Shown: piece by piece, positions 10,386 through 18,672 of the stretch
Layout: every line of letters begins with the position of its first letter
Position numbering within the stretch: position 1 is the first letter of the stretch
Assembly: GCA_050733695.1 (NCBI GenBank)
Contig: JBOHTO010000148.1
Coordinates: 12,732-76,731 of the forward strand
DNA length: 64,000 bases
Direction of reading: 5' to 3'
DNA from: JBOHTO01 sp050733695
GTDB lineage: Bacteria > Gemmatimonadota > Gemmatimonadetes > Gemmatimonadales > Gemmatimonadaceae
Notes under the pieces: generated by a model
What the model saw: the letters and a program-made list of their open reading frames with translations, nothing else
Databases searched by the model: none
Told to the model about the DNA's origin: nothing
Translations under genes and position numbers: made by a program

Positions 10386-11266
10386 GCCGCTTCGCCCATC
10401 CGAGCGGATGGCCGGCCAACGAGCGCGGTGTCGAGCACCAGCACGCGACCGTTCCGCGCGGCAGTGAGCGAGCTCCAGGACGGGTCGCGGAGAATCCGGG
10501 CCGCACTTCGGGGGCCCGCGAGAACCACGTCGGGATCGCGCTCGATCACGCTTTCGAGGGACACCTGAGGTGACGGTGAATCCATGTCCCCAAACACGTT
10601 CTCGCCACCGGCGATCGTGACGAGAGCATCGAGATAGCTTCCCCCACCGATTGTGATCAGCGGCTGGTGCCAGACGTGCAGGAACACGCTCGGCGTGTCG
10701 AGTCCCCGAACCGAATCCCGCACTGCCGCGAGTGCCTGTCGCAGCGAGTGGACCACGGCGCGAGCGGCCGGTCCCTGCCCCGTCGCGGTGCCGAGAACGC
10801 GCGCAGCCCGCTCGAAGTCCTCGATCGAGTCGATCCGGAGTGCAATCACGTCGACACCGGCCGCGCGGAGCTGCTCGGCCGCGGCTCGATTCTCACCGCT
10901 GGCGTAGAGGATGACGAGATCCGGATCAACCGCGAGCACCGCTTCGACGTTCGGCCGCAGACCCGGACCGACATCGGTCACGAGGCGCGCCGAGTCCGGG
11001 TACAGATCCCATGTGGTCCGCCCGACGAGGCGCGCGCCGGCGGTGAGGCGGAAGAGCAGCTCCGTTGTCGTGGGGCTGAGGGAGACGATGCGCGCGGGAT
11101 CGGAGTTCGTTCCGGCGGAGACCGGATATCCGAAATCGTCGAGCATCTGCTCCGGCGCTGCCGGCTCATCGCTGCCGGGCCGCTCCGCGCACGCGGTGAT
11201 CGCGAACCAGACCGCACACATCGCCGTGAATCCAACTCTGCTCACCACTGAAAACACGAAGGGCAC
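10343..11266 (-). CDS. btuF: Cobalamin-binding periplasmic protein (BtuF-like), lipoprotein
   Basis: Class III substrate-binding protein of the B12 importer. It has a signal with lipobox (VWFAITACAE, Cys near residue 26), then the family core: PARIVSLSPTTTELLFRL, LYPDSARLVTDVG, NVEAVLAVDPDLVI and ERDPDVVLAGPRS. At about 307 residues it is near the usual length. It is the first gene after the cobalamin riboswitch. The listed start is GTG. A second GTG at 11257, better placed behind GGGAAGG, is equally plausible. As a lipoprotein it would be anchored rather than free in the periplasm. Confidence 0.87.
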   Translation of the reverse strand: MPFVFSVVSRVGFTAMCAVWFAITACAERPGSDEPAAPEQMLDDFGYPVSAGTNSDPARIVSLSPTTTELLFRLTAGARLVGRTTWDLYPDSARLVTDVGPGLRPNVEAVLAVDPDLVILYASGENRAAAEQLRAAGVDVIALRIDSIEDFERAARVLGTATGQGPAARAVVHSLRQALAAVRDSVRGLDTPSVFLHVWHQPLITIGGGSYLDALVTIAGGENVFGDMDSPSPQVSLESVIERDPDVVLAGPRSAARILRDPSWSSLTAARNGRVLVLDTALVGRPSARMGEAAWSIARLLHPELAP

Positions 11267-11364
11267 CTTCCCTGTTTTCGAGAGAGATGCCCAGCGATGC
11301 TACGCCTTGCAGGGGCGCGCCCGCCGTCCAGCCCTCCCTCGAGGACTCTTCTGGAACGCGCGGA

Positions 11365-11515
11365 CGCGAGTCGTCTCCTGGCTTCGGGCTGCCGCGCTCG
11401 CCTTCCCGACCTTGGTCAGTGGCTCAGTGAGCGTGGCTCGTGTTGCCCGTTACAGTGGCGGGGCCGCACCGGCTTCGCACCGGTTTCCGTGGCTCCGTCC
11501 GCAATCGGTTGTCCC
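11365..11515 (-). promoter_or_regulatory. Cobalamin (adenosylcobalamin) riboswitch
   Basis: The minus strand carries the conserved B12-riboswitch core: GGAAACCGGTGCGAAGCCGG, then GCGGCCCCGCCACTGTAA around 11443-11465, and downstream AGCCCGAAGCCAGGAGAC at about 11373-11390. These match the B12 box and its surrounding paired elements. It begins directly after the stop of the upstream carboxypeptidase-regulatory gene and ends about 100 nt before btuF, leaving room for an expression platform that I did not resolve. Ligand binding would be expected to repress the uptake operon. Confidence 0.93.
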
Positions 11516-11521
11516 GTCAAT

Positions 11522-12589
11522 CTACTCCCGCCTGCGACCCCGGACAAGCGTGAAGGCGAGGGCGAGGAGCATCGCGACGGCCACCACACTCATCGTGACG
11601 ATGATCGTCGTCGCGCGGCGGGCACTCATGTCGCGAGGCGCATCGAGGCGCAACACCTGCCCTGGTTGGACGTCCAGCGCGAGGTAGCGCCTGAAGTCTC
11701 GCCCCTCCACCGTCACAGCTTCCACCTCCTGGAGTCCGGCGCCGCTGGCGCGACCGGTCGGCTCCTCGATGAGAACCTCCAGGACAGCCGTGGACTCCGT
11801 GACAGGAATCGCGAGCGGAAACGCGCCCGTTGGCAGCTCGTAGCTGTACGCGACCTGCTTGAGTCCGGGTGCGAATGGAGCGACGAGGCGAACGCGCCCG
11901 TCCTGCGCCGCGAGCGAGCCGGCAGCGGGATCGCCTTCCTGGACTGCAAACCCCGTTGCACCATCCGGTAGAATGGAGACCCAGACGGAGCCGGTATCGC
12001 TGTGAGCCACTCGCGTCACGGCGCTGTCGTTCGCGAGCTCGAAAACCTCGATCACGCGCCGCGCTCCGGACTCGCTGGCCGCAGCGACGATGATGTGACG
12101 CCCCTCGATCGAGATGTCGACGGAGGGCGACGACGAACTCTCGAACACAGTTATCTGCGCGGCGTCACCCGTAACGAGCATGTCCGCGAGCGGCGGGGTG
12201 AAATAGACGATCCCGTCGTACGCGACCGACGCAAAATGGACTGCTTCGCCGCTTCCGCCGGCATCGTAACGGAAGCTGTACATGCCGGCAGCATCGGTTC
12301 GCACGGAATCGAGAGGTCCCGAGGAGTCCGGTCCCACGCGATGCAGAGTGACCCATGTTCCGGCAACGGCGCTGTCGCCCCCGGCCGAGGCGAGGATTAC
12401 CTGCCCCTCCACACGATGCGGAGCGCTCGCGATCTGCGCCGGATGCGCAGGGTGCGCGGCGAGGGGCATGACGGCTGGAATTGCGGGGATCGTCGTCCGT
12501 GCCGCCAGAAGCGAGACGGCGAAGGCCGCCGTGACGGCGGTGATCCGCAGCCGGCGGCGTCCGTCGGCGCGCGGCAAGGATCGCTTCAA
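11522..12589 (-). CDS. Secreted or membrane-anchored carboxypeptidase-regulatory-like protein
   Basis: A 355-residue envelope protein. It begins with a charged stretch and a hydrophobic signal or anchor (AVTAAFAVSLLAAR), followed by a carboxypeptidase-regulatory-like beta domain (HRVEGQVILASAGGDSAVAG, then TDAAGMYSFRYD). It ends with a transmembrane helix (ATTIIVTMSVVAVAMLLALAFTLV) and a basic tail (RGRRRE), so most of it should face the periplasm. No enzymatic motif was seen. The start is a TTG inside the second copy of a 13-bp tandem repeat, 9 bases after the preceding stop. Its 3' end abuts the B12 riboswitch, so the riboswitch promoter may lie inside this gene. Confidence 0.7.
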   Translation of the reverse strand: MKRSLPRADGRRRLRITAVTAAFAVSLLAARTTIPAIPAVMPLAAHPAHPAQIASAPHRVEGQVILASAGGDSAVAGTWVTLHRVGPDSSGPLDSVRTDAAGMYSFRYDAGGSGEAVHFASVAYDGIVYFTPPLADMLVTGDAAQITVFESSSSPSVDISIEGRHIIVAAASESGARRVIEVFELANDSAVTRVAHSDTGSVWVSILPDGATGFAVQEGDPAAGSLAAQDGRVRLVAPFAPGLKQVAYSYELPTGAFPLAIPVTESTAVLEVLIEEPTGRASGAGLQEVEAVTVEGRDFRRYLALDVQPGQVLRLDAPRDMSARRATTIIVTMSVVAVAMLLALAFTLVRGRRRE

Positions 12590-12601
12590 AGGATCGCTTC
12601 A
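12576..12601. repeat. 13-bp tandem duplication at a gene junction
   Basis: Two perfect copies of a 13-bp unit (minus strand TGAAGCGATCCTT) lie end to end. The first contains the stop codon of the bifunctional nuclease and the second supplies the TTG start of the next gene. Confidence 0.85.
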
Positions 12602-13123
12602 GAGGTTGAACTTGCCGAAGTCTTCCGGCCTGAGGTTCTCCAGATAGGTCTTGAGCTGCTCGGCGCTGAGCTCCTCGGGCGATGGCGTCGCCATCTCCGA
12701 ATCGGAATCCTCGTCCAGCGCGTCCTCGTCGCCCGCGGCCGTGGCCGTGAGCAGCGACTCGGGCGCAAATATCGGCGCTGCCAGCCGCAGCGCGATCGCA
12801 ACGCTGTCCGACGGGCGCGCGTCGACCTGGATCACGGAATCACCCCGGTGTATGTGCATCTCCGCAAAGTACGTGTTCTTCTGCACGCGCGTGATCTGCA
12901 CGCGGCGCAGCGAGCCGCCGAGTCCCACGATCAGACTCCTGCACAGGTCGTGCGTGAGGGGGCGCTCCCGCCTGATGTTGTGGATCTGCATCGCGATCGA
13001 TTCGGCCTCCGGCTGACCGATCCAGATCGGCAGCAGCCGGCGGCCCCCCTTCTCCTGCAGCACGAGCACGTAGGATTGCGTCGCGCTGTCCACGCCGAGC
13101 CGCGAAACCGTGACTTCAATCAT
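12599..13123 (-). CDS. Bifunctional nuclease family protein (BFN/DUF151)
   Basis: A 174-residue protein of the BFN/DUF151 family, members of which have been reported to have DNase/RNase activity. Landmarks are SYVLVLQEKGGRRLLPIWIG, EAESIAMQIHNIRRERPLTHDL, and DARPSDSVAIALR. After about residue 125 it has an acidic tail (DEDALDEDSDSE) and a short helical C-terminus ending KFNL. It is the second-to-last gene of the long unit that includes metK and ahcY. Its physiological target is unknown. Confidence 0.87.
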   Translation of the reverse strand: MIEVTVSRLGVDSATQSYVLVLQEKGGRRLLPIWIGQPEAESIAMQIHNIRRERPLTHDLCRSLIVGLGGSLRRVQITRVQKNTYFAEMHIHRGDSVIQVDARPSDSVAIALRLAAPIFAPESLLTATAAGDEDALDEDSDSEMATPSPEELSAEQLKTYLENLRPEDFGKFNL

Positions 13124-13159
13124 GCGGGTTTCCTCCCACAGTTTGCGGCCGCGGTAGGC

Positions 13160-14536
13160 TCAGGTGCCCATGTCCCACGACGCGAGATACGTCCGCTGCT
13201 CGGGGGTCAGTTCGTCAATCGATGCGCCCGTTGCAGCCAGCTTGAGCCGGGCGATCTCGCGATCGACGGCTTCAGGCACACGGTGCACGTCCTTTCCGAG
13301 CGACGCGGCGTGTTCCACGAGGTACTCCGCGCCCAGCGATTGGTTCGCGAAGCTCATGTCCATCACCGATGCGGGGTGCCCTTCCGCCGCCGCGAGGTTG
13401 ATCAGGCGGCCCTCGCCGAGGATGAAGATCCGCTTGCCTCCCACCGTGTACTCCTCGACGAACTCGCGCGCCTCACGCGGCGGGCCCGAAGCGATGCGAG
13501 CGAGTGACTCGAGGTCGAGCTCGACGTTGAAGTGGCCGGAGTTGCAGACGATTGCTCCGTCCTTCATCGCCCTGAAATGTTCGGCACGGACGACGTGCAT
13601 GTTCCCCGTGAGTGTGCAGAATACGTCACCGATCGGCGCGGCCTCGGCCATGGGCATCACGCGGAAACCATCCATGACTGCCTCAAGTGCCTTGAGCGGA
13701 TCAACCTCGGTGACGACGACGTTGGCGCCGGCACCCCTGGCCCGCGATGCCACGCCGCGGCCGCACCATCCATAGCCGGCGACGACGAACACGGAGCCGG
13801 CGATCAGATGGTTCGTGGCCCGGATGATCCCGTCTATCGTCGACTGGCCCGTTCCGTATCGATTGTCGAAGAGATGCTTGGTGAAGGAATCGTTCACCGA
13901 GATCACCGGAAATGCGAGTACTCCATCGGCAGCCATCGCCTTGAGCCTGATGACGCCGGTGGTCGTTTCCTCCGTGCTTCCGATGACGCGGTTGACCAGC
14001 TCGCTGCGCTCCTCGGCGGACAGCGTCTCGACCCAGGAGCGAACCGGCGTCGGCAGATCGTCGAGGCGTCCCAGGGCGACCATGTGCATCGCGCCGACGA
14101 CGTCGGCGCCATCATCCATGGTGATCTCGGGACCATGCGCGATGGCGGCGCGGATGTGCTCATAGTAGCTCTCGTTGTCCTCGCCCTTCACGGCGAAGAC
14201 CTTGATGCCATGGTCGCGCACGAGGTGGGCTGCAACATCATCCTGGGTGGAGAGCGGATTGGAGGCGCAGAGCGCGACGTCGGCGCCACCGGCCTTGAGA
14301 GTGATCATCAGGTTGGCTGTCTCGGTGGTCACATGCAGACAGGCCGACACGCGCTTCCCGGCAAGCGGCTTCTCGCGGGCAAAGCGCTCGCGAATCTGTC
14401 GCAGGACGGGCATGGACCGCTCGGCCCACTCGGTGCGATCCCGGCCCATGTCGGCAAGAGCCAGATCCCGGATGTCGTGGTCGGCTGCGCGGCTCCCCGC
14501 CGTCGCTCCCCGTTTCTTCGTGGTCGCTGTTGTCAT
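13160..14536 (-). CDS. ahcY: Adenosylhomocysteinase
   Basis: Hydrolyses S-adenosylhomocysteine to adenosine and homocysteine in the SAM cycle. The 458-residue protein shows CLHVTTETANLMITLKAGG (substrate region), KHLFDNRYGTGQS and the NAD-binding GYGWCGRG motif. Two traits resemble the archaeal/Thermotoga-type enzyme rather than the common bacterial and eukaryotic form: FDNRYGTGQS, and an end reading YLASWDMGT without the usual KPDxYRY tail. About 30 N-terminal residues before HDIRDLALADMG are low-complexity. It follows metK by 30 bases, which fits a methyl-cycle pair. Confidence 0.94.
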   Translation of the reverse strand: MTTATTKKRGATAGSRAADHDIRDLALADMGRDRTEWAERSMPVLRQIRERFAREKPLAGKRVSACLHVTTETANLMITLKAGGADVALCASNPLSTQDDVAAHLVRDHGIKVFAVKGEDNESYYEHIRAAIAHGPEITMDDGADVVGAMHMVALGRLDDLPTPVRSWVETLSAEERSELVNRVIGSTEETTTGVIRLKAMAADGVLAFPVISVNDSFTKHLFDNRYGTGQSTIDGIIRATNHLIAGSVFVVAGYGWCGRGVASRARGAGANVVVTEVDPLKALEAVMDGFRVMPMAEAAPIGDVFCTLTGNMHVVRAEHFRAMKDGAIVCNSGHFNVELDLESLARIASGPPREAREFVEEYTVGGKRIFILGEGRLINLAAAEGHPASVMDMSFANQSLGAEYLVEHAASLGKDVHRVPEAVDREIARLKLAATGASIDELTPEQRTYLASWDMGT

Positions 14537-14566
14537 TGGTTCGTTTCTCGGTCCCTTTCCGGGTTG

Positions 14567-15739
14567 TCAGCGCACGGCGCGCGCGAGCGCGGGTGCACGA
14601 TCGGTGCGTTCCCAACTGAAGAACGTGCGCGCACTCCTGCGCGCTCCGGCCTTGCGCGGTCGGCGGCCGAAATGGCCGTAGCTTGCCGTCTCCTGATATA
14701 TGGGCTTGCGCAGGTCCAGCGCCCTGATTATTCCACGCGGCGTCAGGTCGAAGACATCGCGCACGGCCGCGACGATGTGACGCTCGTCGGTCTCGCCCGT
14801 GCCGAACGTATCCACCGCGACGGATACGGGCTCGGCGACCCCGATGGCGTACGCGAGCTGAACCTCGCAGCGACGCGCGAGGCCCGCGGCCACGATGTTC
14901 TTGGCGACCCAGCGCGCCGCGTAGGACGCGGAGCGATCGACCTTGGACGGATCCTTGCCGCTGAACGCGCCGCCGCCGTGGCGCCCCATTCCGCCATACG
15001 TGTCGACGATGATCTTGCGCCCCGTGAGCCCGGCATCGCCCTGTGGTCCACCCACCACGAAGCGGCCAGTGGGGTTGATGTGCAGCTTCATTCTCCTGGA
15101 GCGGAGCGACTTCGGGATCGCCGGCTCGATGACCTCGGCAATGATCTCGCGCCGGATTCTCGCGTGGGAAATCCTCTCGTCGTGCTGCGTGGAGACGACG
15201 ACCGTGTCGACGGCGACCGGGCGCGCCTTGTCGTACGCCACGGTGACCTGCGCCTTCCCATCGGGACGCAGCCATGCAAGCCGTCCGTCCCTGCGCGCAG
15301 CGGCGAGGCCGCGCGTGAGCGCGTGCGCGAGCATGATTGGAAGAGGCATGAGCTCCTTCGTCTCGTCCGAGGCATACCCGAACATCATCCCCTGATCGCC
15401 GGCACCGCCGGTGTCCACTCCCATCGCGATGTCGGACGACTGCTGGTCGATGCTCGTCATCACGGCGCACGTCTTGTTGTCGAATCCGAAGCGCGCGTCG
15501 GTGTACCCGATACCCTCGATCGTGCTGCGGACGATGTCCGGTATGTGCACGTAGGTCGTGGTGGTGATCTCGCCGGCCACGCAGGCGAGCCCGGTGGTAA
15601 CCAGCGTTTCGCAGGCCACGCGCGCGGTCGGGTCGCTCGCGATGATCGCATCGAGGACCGCGTCGGAGATCTGGTCCGCGATCTTGTCCGGATGGCCTTC
15701 CGTGACGGATTCTGAAGTGAAGAGGTGTCGCTGTTGCAC
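14567..15739 (-). CDS. metK: S-adenosylmethionine synthetase
   Basis: Makes SAM from methionine and ATP. The 390-residue protein has the diagnostic N-terminus LFTSESVTEGHPDKIADQIS, GAGDQGMMFGYA and DTYGGMGRHGGGAFSGKD, plus a C-terminal ETASYGHFGR. The start is GTG at 15739. A 72-nt gap with a small hairpin separates it from ptsI. ahcY lies downstream, so the pair supplies and clears the methyl cycle. Confidence 0.95.
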   Translation of the reverse strand: MQQRHLFTSESVTEGHPDKIADQISDAVLDAIIASDPTARVACETLVTTGLACVAGEITTTTYVHIPDIVRSTIEGIGYTDARFGFDNKTCAVMTSIDQQSSDIAMGVDTGGAGDQGMMFGYASDETKELMPLPIMLAHALTRGLAAARRDGRLAWLRPDGKAQVTVAYDKARPVAVDTVVVSTQHDERISHARIRREIIAEVIEPAIPKSLRSRRMKLHINPTGRFVVGGPQGDAGLTGRKIIVDTYGGMGRHGGGAFSGKDPSKVDRSASYAARWVAKNIVAAGLARRCEVQLAYAIGVAEPVSVAVDTFGTGETDERHIVAAVRDVFDLTPRGIIRALDLRKPIYQETASYGHFGRRPRKAGARRSARTFFSWERTDRAPALARAVR

Positions 15740-15766
15740 TCGGTTTCTCGTTACGTCGGGTAGGTC

Positions 15767-15791
15767 CGCTGGCGGTATGCCGCCCGCAGCG
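15767..15791 (-). promoter_or_regulatory. Hairpin in the metK leader, function unknown
   Basis: The 72-nt space between ptsI and metK holds a compact hairpin: GGCGG/CCGCC stem with a 4-nt loop, extended by CGCT/AGCG across a 3-nt bulge. It could be an attenuation or stability element. It does not match the SAM or SAH riboswitch cores I know. Confidence 0.35.
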
Positions 15792-15811
15792 CAGCCAGAA
15801 AGGATAGGCGC

Positions 15812-17584
15812 CTAGGCAATGTCGGGCAACCCGTCGTCCAACAGTGGTCCCTCACCGAAGGCGTCGTGCAGCCCCGCAACGAGCCCTGCTTCTGCCGCCG
15901 CGGCGGTGGGACCCTTCAATGCCTCGACGGCCAGCGTACGCGCCACGTCCGCGCGCACGCAGCGCAACAGACGCTTGACCTTCGCGATCGAGCGCGGGTT
16001 CACGCTGATCTGTCGCACGCCGAGCCCCAGCAGCGCGAACGCCATGAGCGGCTGCGATGCCATCTCGCCGCAGACACCCACGTCGAGACCGTGTGCCTGG
16101 CCGACCTCCACGGTGCGCTGGATGAGTCGCAGCACGGCGGGGTGGAGCGGGGTGAAGCGGCCGGCAAGGTTCGCGTTCCCCCGGTCGACGGCGAGCGTGT
16201 ACTGCACGAGATCGTTCGTCCCCACGCTCAGGAAGTCAACTTCGCGCGCGAAGGTGTCGACGGCCACCGCGGCGGCGGGCGTCTCCACCATCACCCCGAG
16301 CTGCACGTCGGCGCGAAATTCGATTCCACGCGCGGCCAGCTCCGCCTTCGCTGTCTCGAGCAGCGCGCGCGACTGCTGCACCTCGTCCAGCGACACGACC
16401 AGCGGTAGCATGATCCGCACATCGCCGTGGACGCCTGCTCTCAGGATGGCGCGGAGCTGGGTGCGGAAGATATCGGGCTCATCGAGACACATCCGGATCG
16501 CGCGCCATCCGAGAAACGGATTCGCCTCGTGTGGATAGCCGCCCACCGGCAGCTTGTCGCCGCCCAGGTCGAACGTTCGGATGATCACCGGCTGGCCGTC
16601 GAATGCCTCGGCCACACGGCGATACGCGCGGTACTGCTCGTCCTCGTCCGGCATCGTCGTCCGTCCGACGACAAGAAACTCGGTGCGCATCAGGCCCACG
16701 CCTTCGGAACCGCTCCGCGCTCCGAACTCGGCGTCCTCCGGAATGTCCACGTTGGCGCGGACGGTGATCCAGACGCCATCGAGCGTCACGGGTTCCGCCG
16801 TGGCCTGCCCCCGCATCGACTCCTCGTGCTCCGCCTCCCGCCGGGCCCGGTCGCGGAAGGCCTCCAGTTCATCGCGCGTGGGCGTGACGTGAAGACGGCC
16901 CCGGAACCCATCCAGAACGACGTGCTCCGAGCCATTAAGTCGCGATGTCGCGTCGCGAAGCCCGACGACTGCGGGCAATCCGAGCGACCGGGCCAGAATC
17001 GCGACGTGCGACGTTCGAGTGCCGGCATCGGTTGCGATCCCCGCTATCGCCTCACGATCGAGTTGAACGGTGAGGCTCGGCGTGAGGTCATGCGTCACGA
17101 GGATCGCGCCGGTGCCCTTGGGAACGTCGACCGGATCGTGGTCCGGAAGGCCGAGGAGGATGGAGAGAACGCGGATGTGCACGTCCGTGAGGTCACCCAC
17201 GCGCTCGCGGACCATCGGCTGAGCGTGACGCGCGAAATGCTGCCTCCACTCCAGCAGAACGAGGTCGAACGCCTTCTCGGCTCCCAGATTCTGACGTATG
17301 TATTCCTCGGTCTCGCTGGTGAGGACCGGGTCCTCGAGAATCGAGAGCTGGACATCGAAGATCCTGGCTTCCTCCGGCCCCGTGCTCGTCTCCACACGCT
17401 GTCGGAGCTGACGGAGACGTTCCTTCGCGCGGCCGAGCGATGCGTGCAGCCGCTCGATCTCCGGAGCCACCTGATCACCCGGGATGATTCTGTGGCGTAC
17501 CTCGGGTACCTCCCAGCGCAGCAGGTGCACGGGGCCGGATGCGATCCCCGGCGACGCGGGCATCCCCGAGATTGACAGCTTCAC
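15812..17584 (-). CDS. ptsI: PTS Enzyme I (phosphoenolpyruvate-protein phosphotransferase)
   Basis: First kinase of the PTS: takes phosphate from PEP and passes it to HPr. The 590-residue protein has the swivelling-domain active-site His in DAGTRTSHVAILARSLGLPA (about residue 190), the PEP-binding barrel sequence GVGLMRTEFL and the C-terminal catalytic Cys in VGVCGEMASQPL. The start abuts the HPr stop with no spacing. It completes a locally encoded EI-HPr-EIIABCD chain. Confidence 0.94.
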   Translation of the reverse strand: MKLSISGMPASPGIASGPVHLLRWEVPEVRHRIIPGDQVAPEIERLHASLGRAKERLRQLRQRVETSTGPEEARIFDVQLSILEDPVLTSETEEYIRQNLGAEKAFDLVLLEWRQHFARHAQPMVRERVGDLTDVHIRVLSILLGLPDHDPVDVPKGTGAILVTHDLTPSLTVQLDREAIAGIATDAGTRTSHVAILARSLGLPAVVGLRDATSRLNGSEHVVLDGFRGRLHVTPTRDELEAFRDRARREAEHEESMRGQATAEPVTLDGVWITVRANVDIPEDAEFGARSGSEGVGLMRTEFLVVGRTTMPDEDEQYRAYRRVAEAFDGQPVIIRTFDLGGDKLPVGGYPHEANPFLGWRAIRMCLDEPDIFRTQLRAILRAGVHGDVRIMLPLVVSLDEVQQSRALLETAKAELAARGIEFRADVQLGVMVETPAAAVAVDTFAREVDFLSVGTNDLVQYTLAVDRGNANLAGRFTPLHPAVLRLIQRTVEVGQAHGLDVGVCGEMASQPLMAFALLGLGVRQISVNPRSIAKVKRLLRCVRADVARTLAVEALKGPTAAAAEAGLVAGLHDAFGEGPLLDDGLPDIA

Positions 17585-17854
17585 TCAGTGTTCCCCGAAC
17601 CGGCCGCCGATGAGATCGGCCAGCGCGCTCACCGCCTGCTCCGCGTCCGGCCCTGTCGCGCGGAGCATCAGTGTGGATCCGTACTCCGCCGCCAGCATCA
17701 TCACTCCCATGATGCTCTTGCCATTCACCTCGAGCTCATCGCGAGCGAGCGTGATGTCGCTCTTGTATCGGGCGGCCGTCTTGACGATCTCGGCCGCGGG
17801 ACGAGCGTGCAGTCCGTTCCTGTTCGCGATCTGTACGGAGCGCTCGGATGTCAT
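17585..17854 (-). CDS. ptsH: Phosphocarrier protein HPr
   Basis: An 89-residue HPr. The phosphorylatable His16 lies in NGLHARPAAEIV and the regulatory Ser47 in NGKSIMGVMML, which is the site used by HPr kinase. Both residues are intact, so this HPr could carry PEP-derived phosphate and also be a regulatory target of the HprK encoded 2.4 kb upstream. The ATG at 17854 shares one base with the EIID stop. Confidence 0.94.
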   Translation of the reverse strand: MTSERSVQIANRNGLHARPAAEIVKTAARYKSDITLARDELEVNGKSIMGVMMLAAEYGSTLMLRATGPDAEQAVSALADLIGGRFGEH

Positions 17855-18672
17855 CACGCGACAATCACCGAGATGAGGACGAGCACAGCGATGGCACCGA
17901 GGGCGATACGCCAACCCTGCACGCGACCATGCAGCCGCGCGAGCACTATCGCTCCCACCACAACGGCGATCATCACGGGACCGAGAAGGCTCTGACCGGC
18001 TCCGAGCAGACGCGAGAGTGCGAGCGGAAGCGCGACGCCCGCGAGCACAGCGGCCGCCTGGGCGATGTAGTGCGGACCACGCCTCAGGACGGGGTTGCCG
18101 AGCGCTGCCGCGACCTTCAGGCCGCGATTCCAGCCGGCATCGAGGCCCCAGGCCCGGAGCGCGATGTGGCCGGTGTTGTAGGCGACCAGGAAGAGCACTA
18201 CAACCAGCCATGGGCTCGCGCCGAGGCCGAAAGCCACAAGCGCGCCGAGCGAGCAGAATGGAAGCCACCCCGCCCAGACAAGCCGGTCGCCCACGCTGCC
18301 GAGCGGCCCGCAACAGGCAGTTCGGAAGCGTTCGATCTTCTCCGGTGCCACGCCATCGACTTCGGCCCGGGCGAGCGCGCCCACGGCAACGCCTGCGAGG
18401 TACGGATGCGAATTGAAGTACCTCGACTCGCGCGCCAGCGCGGCGCGATACGCAGAGCCTGCACGGCCTTCAGGCAGCATCCGCAGCGCCGGCTCGACGC
18501 TGAATCCGATCCCGTTGCCGAGCAGTGTTTCGTAGTTCCATGAGCCCTGTATGGCCAGCAGGCGCACGAACATCGATAGACGCGTGCGGAGCGGCAGCGG
18601 GCGCCGGGAGTCCGGCGTCGCGGCCGATCGGATCGACGAGCCGTGAACAGGCGGCCTCGGTCCGGTGGTCAT
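17854..18672 (-). CDS. PTS mannose-type transporter subunit EIID
   Basis: Membrane component IID of a mannose/fructose/sorbose-family PTS permease, 272 residues. Family features are the amphipathic N-terminus with LLAIQGSWNYETLLGNGIGF, YFNSHPYLAGVAVGAL, GPLGSVGDRLVWAGWLPF, and several C-terminal membrane segments. It starts at an ATGA junction with EIIC. The sugar cannot be read from the sequence. Confidence 0.9.
   Translation of the reverse strand: MTTGPRPPVHGSSIRSAATPDSRRPLPLRTRLSMFVRLLAIQGSWNYETLLGNGIGFSVEPALRMLPEGRAGSAYRAALARESRYFNSHPYLAGVAVGALARAEVDGVAPEKIERFRTACCGPLGSVGDRLVWAGWLPFCSLGALVAFGLGASPWLVVVLFLVAYNTGHIALRAWGLDAGWNRGLKVAAALGNPVLRRGPHYIAQAAAVLAGVALPLALSRLLGAGQSLLGPVMIAVVVGAIVLARLHGRVQGWRIALGAIAVLVLISVIVA

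Noticed and set aside
15740..15811. SAM or SAH riboswitch before metK
   Set aside because: Apart from a short GCGCTGC stretch, no conserved core of the SAH or SAM classes is present.
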